Source of the DNA: Flavobacteriaceae bacterium S0862
Lineage (GTDB): Bacteria; Bacteroidota; Bacteroidia; Flavobacteriales; Flavobacteriaceae
Length of the DNA stretch: 64,000 nucleotides
Direction of reading: 5' to 3'
Assembly: GCA_023015825.1 (NCBI GenBank)
Contig: JALKAW010000003.1
Coordinates: forward strand, 124,001-188,000
The position numbers and the translations under genes were made by a program. Under the pieces are notes generated by a model, which ran no database searches, was not told the DNA's origin, and worked only from the letters and a program-made list of their open reading frames with translations. Positions 45,864 to 53,540 of this stretch are shown piece by piece (the stretch's first letter is position 1; each line of letters begins with the position of its first letter).

Positions 45864-46913
45864 ATGAAATTATCACATTTCCATTTTGATCTTCCAGAAG
45901 AATTATTAGCCGAATACCCTTCAGAACATCGTGACGAAGCAAGATTAATGGTGCTTAATCGTAAAGATCAAACCATAGAGCATAAACTTTTTAAAGATCT
46001 TATCGATTATTTTGAAGAAGATGACGTTATGGTATTAAACAATACCAAAGTGTTTCCTGCAAGATTATTTGGTAATAAAGAAAAGACAGGAGCTAGAATA
46101 GAGGTGTTTTTATTAAGGGAATTAAATCCTGAACAACGCCTATGGGATGTATTGGTAGATCCAGCCAGAAAAATACGTATTGGTAATAAACTGTATTTTG
46201 GTGAGGATGAAACTTTGGTGGCCGAAGTTATTGATAACACAACATCAAGAGGTAGAACATTACGTTTCTTATATGATGGGTCATATAGTGAGTTTAGAAG
46301 AAAACTAACAGCGCTTGGGCAAACACCCTTACCAAAGTACATCAAAAGAGATGTTGAGCCAGAAGATGAAGAACGTTACCAAACTATTTTTGCTAAAAAT
46401 GAAGGTGCTGTAGCGGCCCCAACTGCTGGATTACACTTCTCGAAGCACTTATTAAAACGTTTGGAAATTAAAGGTATAAATTTTGCCGAAGTAACTTTAC
46501 ATGTTGGTTTAGGAACTTTCAATCCAGTAGAGGTTGAAGATTTATCTAAGCACAAAATGGATAGTGAAGAAATCATAATCAATAAAATTGCTAGCGATAC
46601 AATTAATTCTGCATTAAAAGAAAAAAGACGTATCTGTGCCATTGGTACTACAGCAATGAGAACTATTGAAAGTTCTGTGTCATCTAGTGGTACATTAAAT
46701 GAGTATGAAGGGTGGACTAATAAATTTATTTTCCCTCCTTACGAATTTAGTATTGCTAATAGTATGGTAACTAATTTCCATACACCTAAGTCTACTTTAT
46801 TAATGATGGTTTCAGCATTTGCTGGACACGATTTTATAAAGCGTGCTTATCAAGAAGCTATTAAAGAAGGCTATAAATTTTATAGTTATGGCGACGCCAT
46901 GTTAATCATATAA
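45864..46913 (+). CDS. queA: S-adenosylmethionine:tRNA ribosyltransferase-isomerase
   Basis: 349-aa QueA, which adds the cyclopentene-ring precursor from SAM to 7-aminomethyl-7-deazaguanine in tRNA (queuosine synthesis). [24 protein letters not shown] at the start (in part: [16 protein letters not shown]), [15 protein letters not shown]-like [35 protein letters not shown] and the end [13 protein letters not shown] are all diagnostic. It has its own promoter and a terminator after it. Confidence 0.95.
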   Translation: MKLSHFHFDLPEELLAEYPSEHRDEARLMVLNRKDQTIEHKLFKDLIDYFEEDDVMVLNNTKVFPARLFGNKEKTGARIEVFLLRELNPEQRLWDVLVDPARKIRIGNKLYFGEDETLVAEVIDNTTSRGRTLRFLYDGSYSEFRRKLTALGQTPLPKYIKRDVEPEDEERYQTIFAKNEGAVAAPTAGLHFSKHLLKRLEIKGINFAEVTLHVGLGTFNPVEVEDLSKHKMDSEEIIINKIASDTINSALKEKRRICAIGTTAMRTIESSVSSSGTLNEYEGWTNKFIFPPYEFSIANSMVTNFHTPKSTLLMMVSAFAGHDFIKRAYQEAIKEGYKFYSYGDAMLII

Positions 46914-46923
46914 ATTTAAAATG

Positions 46924-46947
46924 AGCCTCGTTTTTCGAGGCTTTTTT
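46924..46947 (+). terminator. queA terminator
   Basis: AGCCTCG (46924-46930), loop TTTTT, CGAGGCT (46936-46942) then a T-run to 46947. The rlmN start codon follows only five bases later, so rlmN depends on read-through or on a promoter upstream of or overlapping the hairpin. Confidence 0.82.
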
Positions 46948-46952
46948 CTACA

Positions 46953-47993
46953 ATGACACAAACTAAGAAAGACATACGTGCATTAACAAAAGACGAACTC
47001 AGAGCCTTCTTTGTAGATCAAGGAGACAAGGCATTTAGAGGTAATCAAGTGTACGAATGGCTTTGGCAAAAATCGGCTCATAGTTTTGATGATATGACGA
47101 GTATCTCAAAACAAACCAGACAAATGCTTGATGATAATTTTGTTATCAATCATATTAAAGTCGATAGTATGCAACGAAGTAGTGATGGTACTATTAAAAA
47201 TGCTGTGCGATTGCATGATGGCTTAATTGTAGAATCTGTTTTAATCCCAACAAAAACTAGAACAACAGCCTGTGTGTCTAGTCAAGTTGGCTGTAGTTTA
47301 GATTGCAAATTTTGTGCGACTGCACGTCTAAAACGTATGCGAAATTTAAATCCAGACGAAATTTACGACCAAGTAGTAGCTATTGATAAAGAAAGTAAAT
47401 TATATCACAACAGGCCACTATCAAATATTGTATTTATGGGGATGGGAGAGCCTCTCATGAATTATAACAATGTACTTAAGGCCATAGACAAAATAACGTC
47501 ACCTGAAGGTTTAGGGATGTCTCCAAAACGTATTGTGGTATCAACCTCAGGAGTGCCAAAGATGATTAAAAAAATGGCTGATGATGAGGTGAAGTTTAAA
47601 TTAGCTGTGTCTTTGCATTCTGCAAGAGATTCAGTACGTACCTCTATTATGCCGTTTAATGCCACATTTCCATTGGCCGATTTACGAGAAGCATTAGAAT
47701 ATTGGTATACAAAAACTAAGAACCCCATTACTTACGAGTATGTTGTTTGGCAAGGGATTAACGATAAAAAGGAAGATGTAGATGCCTTAATTAAGTTCTG
47801 TAAGTTTGCACCAAGCAAAGTTAATTTAATTGAGTACAATCCTATTGATGATGGTGCTTTTAGGCAAGCAGATAACGAAGCTATTAATATGTATGTCTCA
47901 ATGCTAGAACGAAACAGGATTACCGTAACTGTAAGACGTTCACGAGGTAAGGATATTGATGCCGCTTGTGGTCAATTAGCAAATAAATCTTGA
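46953..47993 (+). CDS. rlmN: 23S rRNA (adenine2503-C2)-methyltransferase
   Basis: 346-aa radical SAM enzyme that methylates A2503 of 23S rRNA and A37 of some tRNAs. The cluster cysteines are C114, C118 and C121 in QVGCSLDCKFCATA; VFMGMGEPLMNYNN follows, and the C-terminal VRRSRGKDIDAACGQLA carries the methyl-carrying/resolving Cys. The N-terminal MTQTKKDIRALTKDELRAFF agrees with flavobacterial RlmN, supporting the ATG at 46953 despite the terminator just before it. Confidence 0.94.
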   Translation: MTQTKKDIRALTKDELRAFFVDQGDKAFRGNQVYEWLWQKSAHSFDDMTSISKQTRQMLDDNFVINHIKVDSMQRSSDGTIKNAVRLHDGLIVESVLIPTKTRTTACVSSQVGCSLDCKFCATARLKRMRNLNPDEIYDQVVAIDKESKLYHNRPLSNIVFMGMGEPLMNYNNVLKAIDKITSPEGLGMSPKRIVVSTSGVPKMIKKMADDEVKFKLAVSLHSARDSVRTSIMPFNATFPLADLREALEYWYTKTKNPITYEYVVWQGINDKKEDVDALIKFCKFAPSKVNLIEYNPIDDGAFRQADNEAINMYVSMLERNRITVTVRRSRGKDIDAACGQLANKS

Positions 47994-47994
47994 T

Positions 47995-48002
47995 TATATT
48001 TG
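47995..48002 (+). promoter_or_regulatory. -7 box upstream of polyprenyl synthase gene
   Basis: TATATTTG matches the -7 consensus exactly and lies 25 bases before the start codon at 48028. The nearest TTG (47966-47968) is 26 bases upstream, slightly farther than usual. Confidence 0.42.
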
Positions 48003-48027
48003 ACTAAATCTTAGTATAACTAGGTTA

Positions 48028-49005
48028 ATGAAAATAGTAGAGCAGATAAAACAACCAATAGATTATGAAATGGAACTGTTTGAGCAAAAGTTCCGATTGT
48101 CTATGTCAAGTAAAGTTGCGCTACTTAATAGAATCACACATTATATAGTTAATAGAAAAGGGAAACAAATGCGACCTATGTTCGTGTTTCTAGTTTCTAA
48201 AATGGTTAGTAATGGCGAAGTAAGTGAACGCACTTATAGAGGTGCTTCCGTTATTGAATTGATTCATACGGCTACCTTAGTACACGACGATGTCGTAGAC
48301 GATAGCAACAGACGACGAGGGTTCTTTTCTGTTAATGCACTCTGGAAAAATAAAATAGCAGTTTTAATTGGCGATTATCTGTTGTCAAAAGGATTATTGC
48401 TGTCCATAGATAATAACGATTTTGATTTGCTTAAAATTATTTCGGTAGCTGTTCGTGAAATGAGCGAAGGCGAATTATTACAAATTGAAAAAGCAAGAAA
48501 ACTTGATATTACCGAAGATGTGTATTACGAGATTATACGCCAAAAAACAGCAACACTCATTGCGGCTTGTTGTAGTTTAGGTGCAGCCTCAGTAAAACCA
48601 AATTCACCTGAAGTGGATACCATGCACAAGTTTGGAGAACTTATAGGTATGGCGTTTCAAATAAAAGATGATTTGTTTGATTATGGTAATACTAAAATTG
48701 GCAAGCCAACAGGAATTGATATCAAGGAACAAAAAATGACCTTGCCATTAATTCATGTGCTGAATAATTGCTCTAAAAAAGATCGTGATTGGCTTATTAA
48801 TTCCATTAAAAATCACAATAAAGATGCTAAGCGAGTCAAAGAAGTAATTGCTTTTGTAAAAGACAATGGAGGCTTAGATTATGCAGTAACTAAAATGAAA
48901 CAATTTCAAGAAGAAGCCTTACAGTTATTACAAAACTATCCAGACTCGCCTTATAAAAATTCATTGGAACTTATGGTGAATTATGTGATTGATAGGAAGA
49001 AATAG
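48028..49005 (+). CDS. Polyprenyl diphosphate synthase
   Basis: 325-aa trans-prenyltransferase. The first aspartate-rich motif is LVHDDVVDDSNRRRG (about 87-101), the second is FQIKDDLFDYG (about 210-220), and GKQMRPMFVFLVSKM carries the conserved Arg. Product length is set by residues before the first motif and cannot be read with certainty; in Bacteroidota this gene usually serves menaquinone side-chain synthesis (octaprenyl type). The extended reading of the opposite-strand lipoprotein gene would overlap its last 35 bases. Confidence 0.88.
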   Translation: MKIVEQIKQPIDYEMELFEQKFRLSMSSKVALLNRITHYIVNRKGKQMRPMFVFLVSKMVSNGEVSERTYRGASVIELIHTATLVHDDVVDDSNRRRGFFSVNALWKNKIAVLIGDYLLSKGLLLSIDNNDFDLLKIISVAVREMSEGELLQIEKARKLDITEDVYYEIIRQKTATLIAACCSLGAASVKPNSPEVDTMHKFGELIGMAFQIKDDLFDYGNTKIGKPTGIDIKEQKMTLPLIHVLNNCSKKDRDWLINSIKNHNKDAKRVKEVIAFVKDNGGLDYAVTKMKQFQEEALQLLQNYPDSPYKNSLELMVNYVIDRKK

Positions 49006-49123
49006 TCTGCTTTAATATTTGCACTGCTTCCCAAACAAATTCTTTAGGAAACTCACCAAAATAACTTATATAATCACCTTTACTGGAAATCACTACAAAA
49101 CTACTACAAGGATAATGGTGTTT
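48971..49123 (-). pseudogene. Out-of-frame C-terminal continuation of the 49104-49622 gene
   Basis: On the minus strand, 50 codons (49 residues plus TAA at 48971-48973) are open in the frame shifted by one base. They begin HHYPCSSFVVISSKGDYISY and continue FGEFPKEFVWEAVQILKQ, a composition and hydrophobic pattern like real protein. The join lies at T4A6 (49121-49130). Removing one A from the A6 run would connect the two parts into one protein of about 216 aa. Either a recent mutation or a sequencing error in the homopolymer. Confidence 0.7.
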
Positions 49124-49622
49124 TAAAAAACAATTGCTCTATAAATTGGTTTGGGTCTTGTTTCCAGTCTAGCAACCCATCATAATTTTCTAAACCTTTA
49201 GAGTCTTTATAGATATATAGCGGTTTAATTTTGGCTACTTGATGCAAACCATCTTCAAGTTGTTTGTTCCAGTTTTTAACCCACTCTTTTTTACCAGTTC
49301 CATCACTATTGCAAGAATCTTCACCTGGATAAAAAATAATAGCAATGGGTTTGGTTGCATCTAAGGTAATGTTTAAACCAACTTTTAACGTTTCAATAAA
49401 CTTTGGCATATTGGTAAGTGTACCTCGCTTTTCTCTTAAAGTTAGTTTTTTATGATTAATAGAATCTCCAGGAATATCTAATAACTTATTTGTTAAACGA
49501 ATTCGATTAAACTTAGATTTGCTTATTTCTACATTGTTTTCATCAAAGTACCTATAGTCTTTTGTGGATGAACAAGATAAGATAAATAGACTAAGGAGTA
49601 TTGATTTAAGTAGGTTTCTCAT
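49104..49622 (-). CDS. Lipoprotein of unknown function, probably frameshifted
   Basis: 172 aa as it stands. A lipoprotein signal (LLSLFILSCSSTKDY, Cys near residue 17) is followed by PIAIIFYPGEDSCNSDGTGK near 110 and KPLYIYKDSKGLENYDG; a thioredoxin-like fold is possible but not demonstrated. The last six residues (KTPLSL) are out of keeping with the coherent sequence that continues in the neighbouring frame, so the intact protein was probably about 216 aa. It stands alone upstream of a divergent sigma factor gene. Upstream lies a second copy of a 23-bp dispersed repeat. Confidence 0.68.
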   Translation of the reverse strand: MRNLLKSILLSLFILSCSSTKDYRYFDENNVEISKSKFNRIRLTNKLLDIPGDSINHKKLTLREKRGTLTNMPKFIETLKVGLNITLDATKPIAIIFYPGEDSCNSDGTGKKEWVKNWNKQLEDGLHQVAKIKPLYIYKDSKGLENYDGLLDWKQDPNQFIEQLFFKTPLSL

Positions 49623-49630
49623 TATTAAAA

Positions 49631-49653
49631 TTAAACGAAGTTAGCTGTTTTTT
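49631..49653 (-). repeat. 23-bp dispersed repeat, copy 2
   Basis: Inverted copy of 16598-16620 with one mismatch. TAGCTGT inside it (49642-49648) is also matched by ACAGCTA at 49673-49679, giving a small inverted repeat with a 24-base spacer. Located between the lipoprotein gene and the sigma factor gene. Confidence 0.6.
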
Positions 49654-49773
49654 CTCACAAAATCAATGTTTTACAGCTAGTAATAGTTTCTCTAAATTGC
49701 AGTCTCAAAAAATATTTTTTAATCGCATACAACCATTTGCATCATTATTGCGTCTATATAGATAGAAGATTAA

Positions 49774-50355
49774 ATGAAGAATCCATTGAAAGTCATTCAA
49801 CTTTATAAAAACGAAGCACAGCTTATAAAAAAAGCGAGCCGAAATAATAGAGAAGCACAACATATGTTGTACGAATGGCATGCACCAAAAATGTTGAGTG
49901 TATGTCGTTATTATATAAGCGACCTTCAACATGCCGAAGAAGTGATGCTTAATGGTTTTTTTAAAGTATTTACAAAGCTAAAAAGCTTTAACAGTAATGG
50001 AAGTTTTGAAGGGTGGATACGACGTATTATGGTTAATGAAGCCATTTCGTTTTTACGCTCAAAAAAGCAATTAGAGTTTAGTACAGATGACACAGTATTT
50101 CCGGAAACAGCAACCAATAATATTAAAATAGAGATTGATGTTGCCGAAATACAACAGCTCATAGACAATCTTCCTGAAGGTTACCGAATGGTATTTGTAA
50201 TGTATGCCATTGAAGGATATAAACATAGCGAAATAGCAACGATGCTTGGTATTAACCAAGGTACTTCTAAATCGCAATTATTTAAAGCAAGACAGCTTTT
50301 ACAACAACAATTAGCAAAACTTAATAACCTTACCCATGGCACCAATGAAATATGA
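49774..50355 (+). CDS. ECF-type RNA polymerase sigma factor
   Basis: 193 aa with the two domains of extracytoplasmic-function sigma factors. Region 2 contains ISDLQHAEEVMLNGFFKVFTKL and FEGWIRRIMVNEAISFLR; region 4 contains LPEGYRMVFVMYAIEGYKHSE and the helix-turn-helix IATMLGINQGTSKSQLFKAR. It directs RNA polymerase to a small regulon. The next gene overlaps its end and encodes a single-span membrane protein, the expected place for an anti-sigma factor. Confidence 0.9.
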   Translation: MKNPLKVIQLYKNEAQLIKKASRNNREAQHMLYEWHAPKMLSVCRYYISDLQHAEEVMLNGFFKVFTKLKSFNSNGSFEGWIRRIMVNEAISFLRSKKQLEFSTDDTVFPETATNNIKIEIDVAEIQQLIDNLPEGYRMVFVMYAIEGYKHSEIATMLGINQGTSKSQLFKARQLLQQQLAKLNNLTHGTNEI

Positions 50356-51121
50356 AGATCAGCTAAAAGATAAATTGGAGCAACGTACCATACAACCTAG
50401 CTCTGATGTGTGGCAAAAGTTAAATGATAAACTTGATGCCAACAAATCTAAAAAGAATAACAAAGGCTTTTGGTATTTAGGTATTGCAGCAAGTATCGTT
50501 GGTATCTTATTAATAACAAATGTATTTGATAATAGTAATACAAATATTGTTGAGCCAACTATAGTTGATACAGATAAAACAAGCTCAGAGTCAATTAATA
50601 ATAAGGTGCAAGAGGACTTTCCTACTAAAGAAAAAGAAATATTTTCTAATGAAACTAAAGTTTTAGCTTCTGAAAATGATAAGACAGAAACTCCTAAAAA
50701 GCAAACAACAAATAAATCTCAGTTAAAACAAAAAATAACTAAAGAGCAGCTTAAGTTAATTCCAAGTAAAACCGAAGAACCGATTGTTGCAAGTAATATT
50801 AAAGAAGAAAACAAAGAAACAGTCGCTAAAAATCTAAGCTTTGAAGAGCAAAAAGCTAAAGAAATAGTAGCTCAAATTCAAAACATGCAAAAAACTAAGG
50901 AAGTGACAGATGCCGAAATAGACGCTTTACTAAGTTCAGCACAACGAGAAATCACTTTTAAAAGACTATATAACGAAGGCACTAAAACAATAGATGCCAA
51001 TGCCTTGTTGTTGAGTGTGGAAGAAGATATAGAAGAGCAGTCGTTTAGAACACGTGTTTTCGAAATGTTAAAAGCAGGGTATAACGAAGTGAAAACAGTT
51101 GTAGCCGACAGAAATAATTAA
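50336..51121 (+). CDS. Single-span membrane protein, candidate anti-sigma factor
   Basis: 261 aa. An N-terminal cytoplasmic part (PSSDVWQKLNDKLDAN) is followed by one membrane helix near 45-62 (FWYLGIAASIVGILLITNV) and a long, charged, low-complexity periplasmic region rich in Lys, Glu, Thr and Asn. No known anti-sigma domain is recognised, but the topology and the 20-base overlap with the sigma factor gene fit that role. The second ATG at 50345 (MKYEDQLKDKLEQ) is an equally likely start and would reduce the overlap. Confidence 0.68.
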   Translation: MAPMKYEDQLKDKLEQRTIQPSSDVWQKLNDKLDANKSKKNNKGFWYLGIAASIVGILLITNVFDNSNTNIVEPTIVDTDKTSSESINNKVQEDFPTKEKEIFSNETKVLASENDKTETPKKQTTNKSQLKQKITKEQLKLIPSKTEEPIVASNIKEENKETVAKNLSFEEQKAKEIVAQIQNMQKTKEVTDAEIDALLSSAQREITFKRLYNEGTKTIDANALLLSVEEDIEEQSFRTRVFEMLKAGYNEVKTVVADRNN

Positions 51122-51158
51122 AAAATCATCAAATCAAATCAATAAAAAACGAACAGTT

Positions 51159-52235
51159 ATGCAAACAATTACAAAGTACTTATTAATTTCAATTTTATGC
51201 TTTAGTGTGCAATTAATGAACGCTCAAGAGCGAGCAACTAAAGAAGAGAGCATCGAAATGCTCATCAAACTTAAACAAACAATTGAAGAAGAAGAGCGAG
51301 AGGCTTTAAAATCTAAAGTTGAAGCGATTAATCAACGCTTAAGCAAAGGAGATATTACACAAGCTGAAGCCGAACGCCTAAAAAAAGAAGCTGCTCAAAA
51401 GCACGCTTTAAACATCGAAAACAGAATAGCCATTATTGATAATAAGATTGAATTATTAAAAAGGAATGGTTATGTATCTAAAGAACCTTCTGACGATGAT
51501 GACAGTTATACATTTAGAATTGGCAGTGGTGATGACGAAGGCGACAGTTTTATCTATTTTGGAAAAAAGCGTTACGATAAGCCAAGAAAATACGACAGAC
51601 GAACATCTAGCGATATGGTTTTAGCTTTTGGCTTAAACAATGCTTTAATTGAAGGCGAAAATTTTGATGATACACCATACAAAATTGGAGGTTCTCGTTT
51701 TTTTGAAATAGGTTGGGCTTGGAAAACACGAGTTTTTGAAAACTCTAACTTTTTAAGAATAAAGTATGGTTATTCATTTCAAATAAACGGTTTGAAACCA
51801 AAAGACAATATGTACTTCACTCAAAATGGAGATGAAACAATGTTAGAAGAATTTCCTTCAGAGTTAAAGAAATCAAAGCTATCTATTACCAACTTGGTGT
51901 TTCCTGTGCATTTTGAATTTGGTCCATCTAGACGTATAGATAGAGAAGATTATTTTAGATATACCACGCATAACCAATTTAAAATAGGTATTGGAGGTTA
52001 TGCAGGTTTTAATATTGGTACGAGACAAAAGCTTAAATATTCGGTTGATGGAGAAAAAGTAAAAGACAAAATGAAAAAAAGCTTCAATGCGACAAGCCTT
52101 GTATATGGTTTAAGTGGTTACATTGCCTTTGATGATACAGCGTTATATGTAAAATACGATTTATCTCCAATATTTAATGACCAAGCCGTAAAGCAAAACA
52201 ATATTTCACTTGGTGTGAGATTCGATATGGATTAA
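51159..52235 (+). CDS. Secreted protein with coiled coil and predicted outer-membrane beta-barrel
   Basis: 358 aa with a signal peptide cleaved after LMNAQ (about residue 23). Residues ~30-105 are a highly charged coiled coil with E and K at heptad spacing (for example KQTIEEEEREALKSKVEAIN). An acidic linker (SDDDDSYTF) leads to a C-terminal ~240 residues of amphipathic strands ending ISLGVRFDMD, with a terminal-strand pattern like PorT/OmpW-type barrels. It completes the sigma operon and might be its signal sensor or its target. Confidence 0.65.
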   Translation: MQTITKYLLISILCFSVQLMNAQERATKEESIEMLIKLKQTIEEEEREALKSKVEAINQRLSKGDITQAEAERLKKEAAQKHALNIENRIAIIDNKIELLKRNGYVSKEPSDDDDSYTFRIGSGDDEGDSFIYFGKKRYDKPRKYDRRTSSDMVLAFGLNNALIEGENFDDTPYKIGGSRFFEIGWAWKTRVFENSNFLRIKYGYSFQINGLKPKDNMYFTQNGDETMLEEFPSELKKSKLSITNLVFPVHFEFGPSRRIDREDYFRYTTHNQFKIGIGGYAGFNIGTRQKLKYSVDGEKVKDKMKKSFNATSLVYGLSGYIAFDDTALYVKYDLSPIFNDQAVKQNNISLGVRFDMD

Positions 52236-52261
52236 TAATCACTACTTACTTGTTTTTATAA

Positions 52262-52297
52262 AAAAGGTAGGTAAGAATTTATTCTTACCTACCTTTT
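52262..52297. terminator. Bidirectional terminator between convergent genes
   Basis: A 16-bp perfect stem, AAAAGGTAGGTAAGAA (52262-52277) with TTTA loop and its complement to 52297. A and T runs are within the stem on each side, so it works for the sigma operon and for the ATP-grasp-like gene that ends at 52317. Confidence 0.9.
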
Positions 52298-52316
52298 AAA
52301 TTATTATTACTATGAG

Positions 52317-53399
52317 TTAAACTGTAACAGGACTATTAGTTACAGCTTTTAATTTGTGCTTTTCCTCAATACGTCTTATAGCTTCAGTAGCAATATGATC
52401 TTGAATTCCCATGTCTAAATGACTGGTAAACCCAACACAAGAGCAATTAAACTCTCCTAAAACATATTTGTCGTTGCCATTTTCATCATAATCTAACATA
52501 AAATCAGCTGTCCAGATAAGAGGTATATCTAAACCACCAATTTTTTCTGATATAATAAGTAGCGAGTCATTAAACATTTTCATTAATTCTGGCCAATCTC
52601 TAGGTCTGTCGTATGTGTAATGAGCACCTGAGAATAGTGTAGCCGAAAATGCATTTTCAGCTTCAGCAGGTTTTTTGTGTACCACAAACATTGGTTCGTT
52701 TCCAACCATTAAAATACGAATTTCCCCTTCTTTAATTCTTGGCATAAAACGCATATCTACTATCATTCCATTCTCACCAACAATATACTGCTCACAAAAA
52801 TCCATAAATTCTTTAAGTGTATGGTACTCCACATGATTGTCTAATGCTTCAGTGCATTTTAATTTAGTGTCTAAAGGCAGACTATCTCCATGTTTGTATT
52901 CTCTATCATCAATAACCTCTACACGCCATATACCGCTTCCAGTAGAGCCTCTGTTTTGCTTTAATACACGAACACCATAAGAAATACTTTTTGGAAACGT
53001 ATCTCTAAAGCTTTGGATGTCATAATATGCATAAGTATCTCTAGGAACTAAATTGGTTGTAGATAATTTTACTAAGGCATCTTTAGCTCCAAATTGAGTC
53101 ATTACATCTGGATGTGGCATGCCAACTAGTCCAACATCCGAAAGTCTTCTAAGAGTCTCAAAATACACTTTCTCCCCATTTGGTAAATTCCCAGGATTTA
53201 TTCGACTTATATAACCATCAAACTTATTACTTACATAATCAAATATGAGGTCATTCCATTCGTCTCTGTAATACACAACTTCACTATCCCAATCTTTTTC
53301 TTTAATAGCGTTTAAAATAGGTCTTGTATCCCTTCTGTGACCATTTATGCATTTGTCTGACCCTCCTTCAGCTTCAAAAATTACAATGCGTTTATACAT
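52317..53399 (-). CDS. Cj0069-like ATP-grasp-type protein
   Basis: 360 aa, cytoplasmic. FEAEGGSDKCINGHRRDTRP opens the protein; GVRVLKQNRGSTGSGIWRVEV resembles an ATP-grasp nucleotide loop, IVDMRFMPRIKEGEIRILMV and the acidic VLGEFNCSCVGFTSH near the C-terminus supply candidate metal ligands. This set of motifs fits the Cj0069 family, whose reaction is not known; ATP-grasp enzymes usually ligate a carboxylate to an amine or thiol. A -7 box (TATTTTTG, minus strand, 53429-53436) lies 30 bases upstream. Monocistronic. Confidence 0.68.
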   Translation of the reverse strand: MYKRIVIFEAEGGSDKCINGHRRDTRPILNAIKEKDWDSEVVYYRDEWNDLIFDYVSNKFDGYISRINPGNLPNGEKVYFETLRRLSDVGLVGMPHPDVMTQFGAKDALVKLSTTNLVPRDTYAYYDIQSFRDTFPKSISYGVRVLKQNRGSTGSGIWRVEVIDDREYKHGDSLPLDTKLKCTEALDNHVEYHTLKEFMDFCEQYIVGENGMIVDMRFMPRIKEGEIRILMVGNEPMFVVHKKPAEAENAFSATLFSGAHYTYDRPRDWPELMKMFNDSLLIISEKIGGLDIPLIWTADFMLDYDENGNDKYVLGEFNCSCVGFTSHLDMGIQDHIATEAIRRIEEKHKLKAVTNSPVTV

Positions 53400-53540
53400 A
53401 TTTTTATAAGTTTAAATGTTTTGTATTTCAAAAATATTAGTCAAAAAATATTTAAAAAAGAACAAAAGTCATTGTTTGCATTTTTAAGGTAATTTTTCTC
53501 AAGATTTAACTAAATTTACATTCTTGTTTAATATTTTAGA

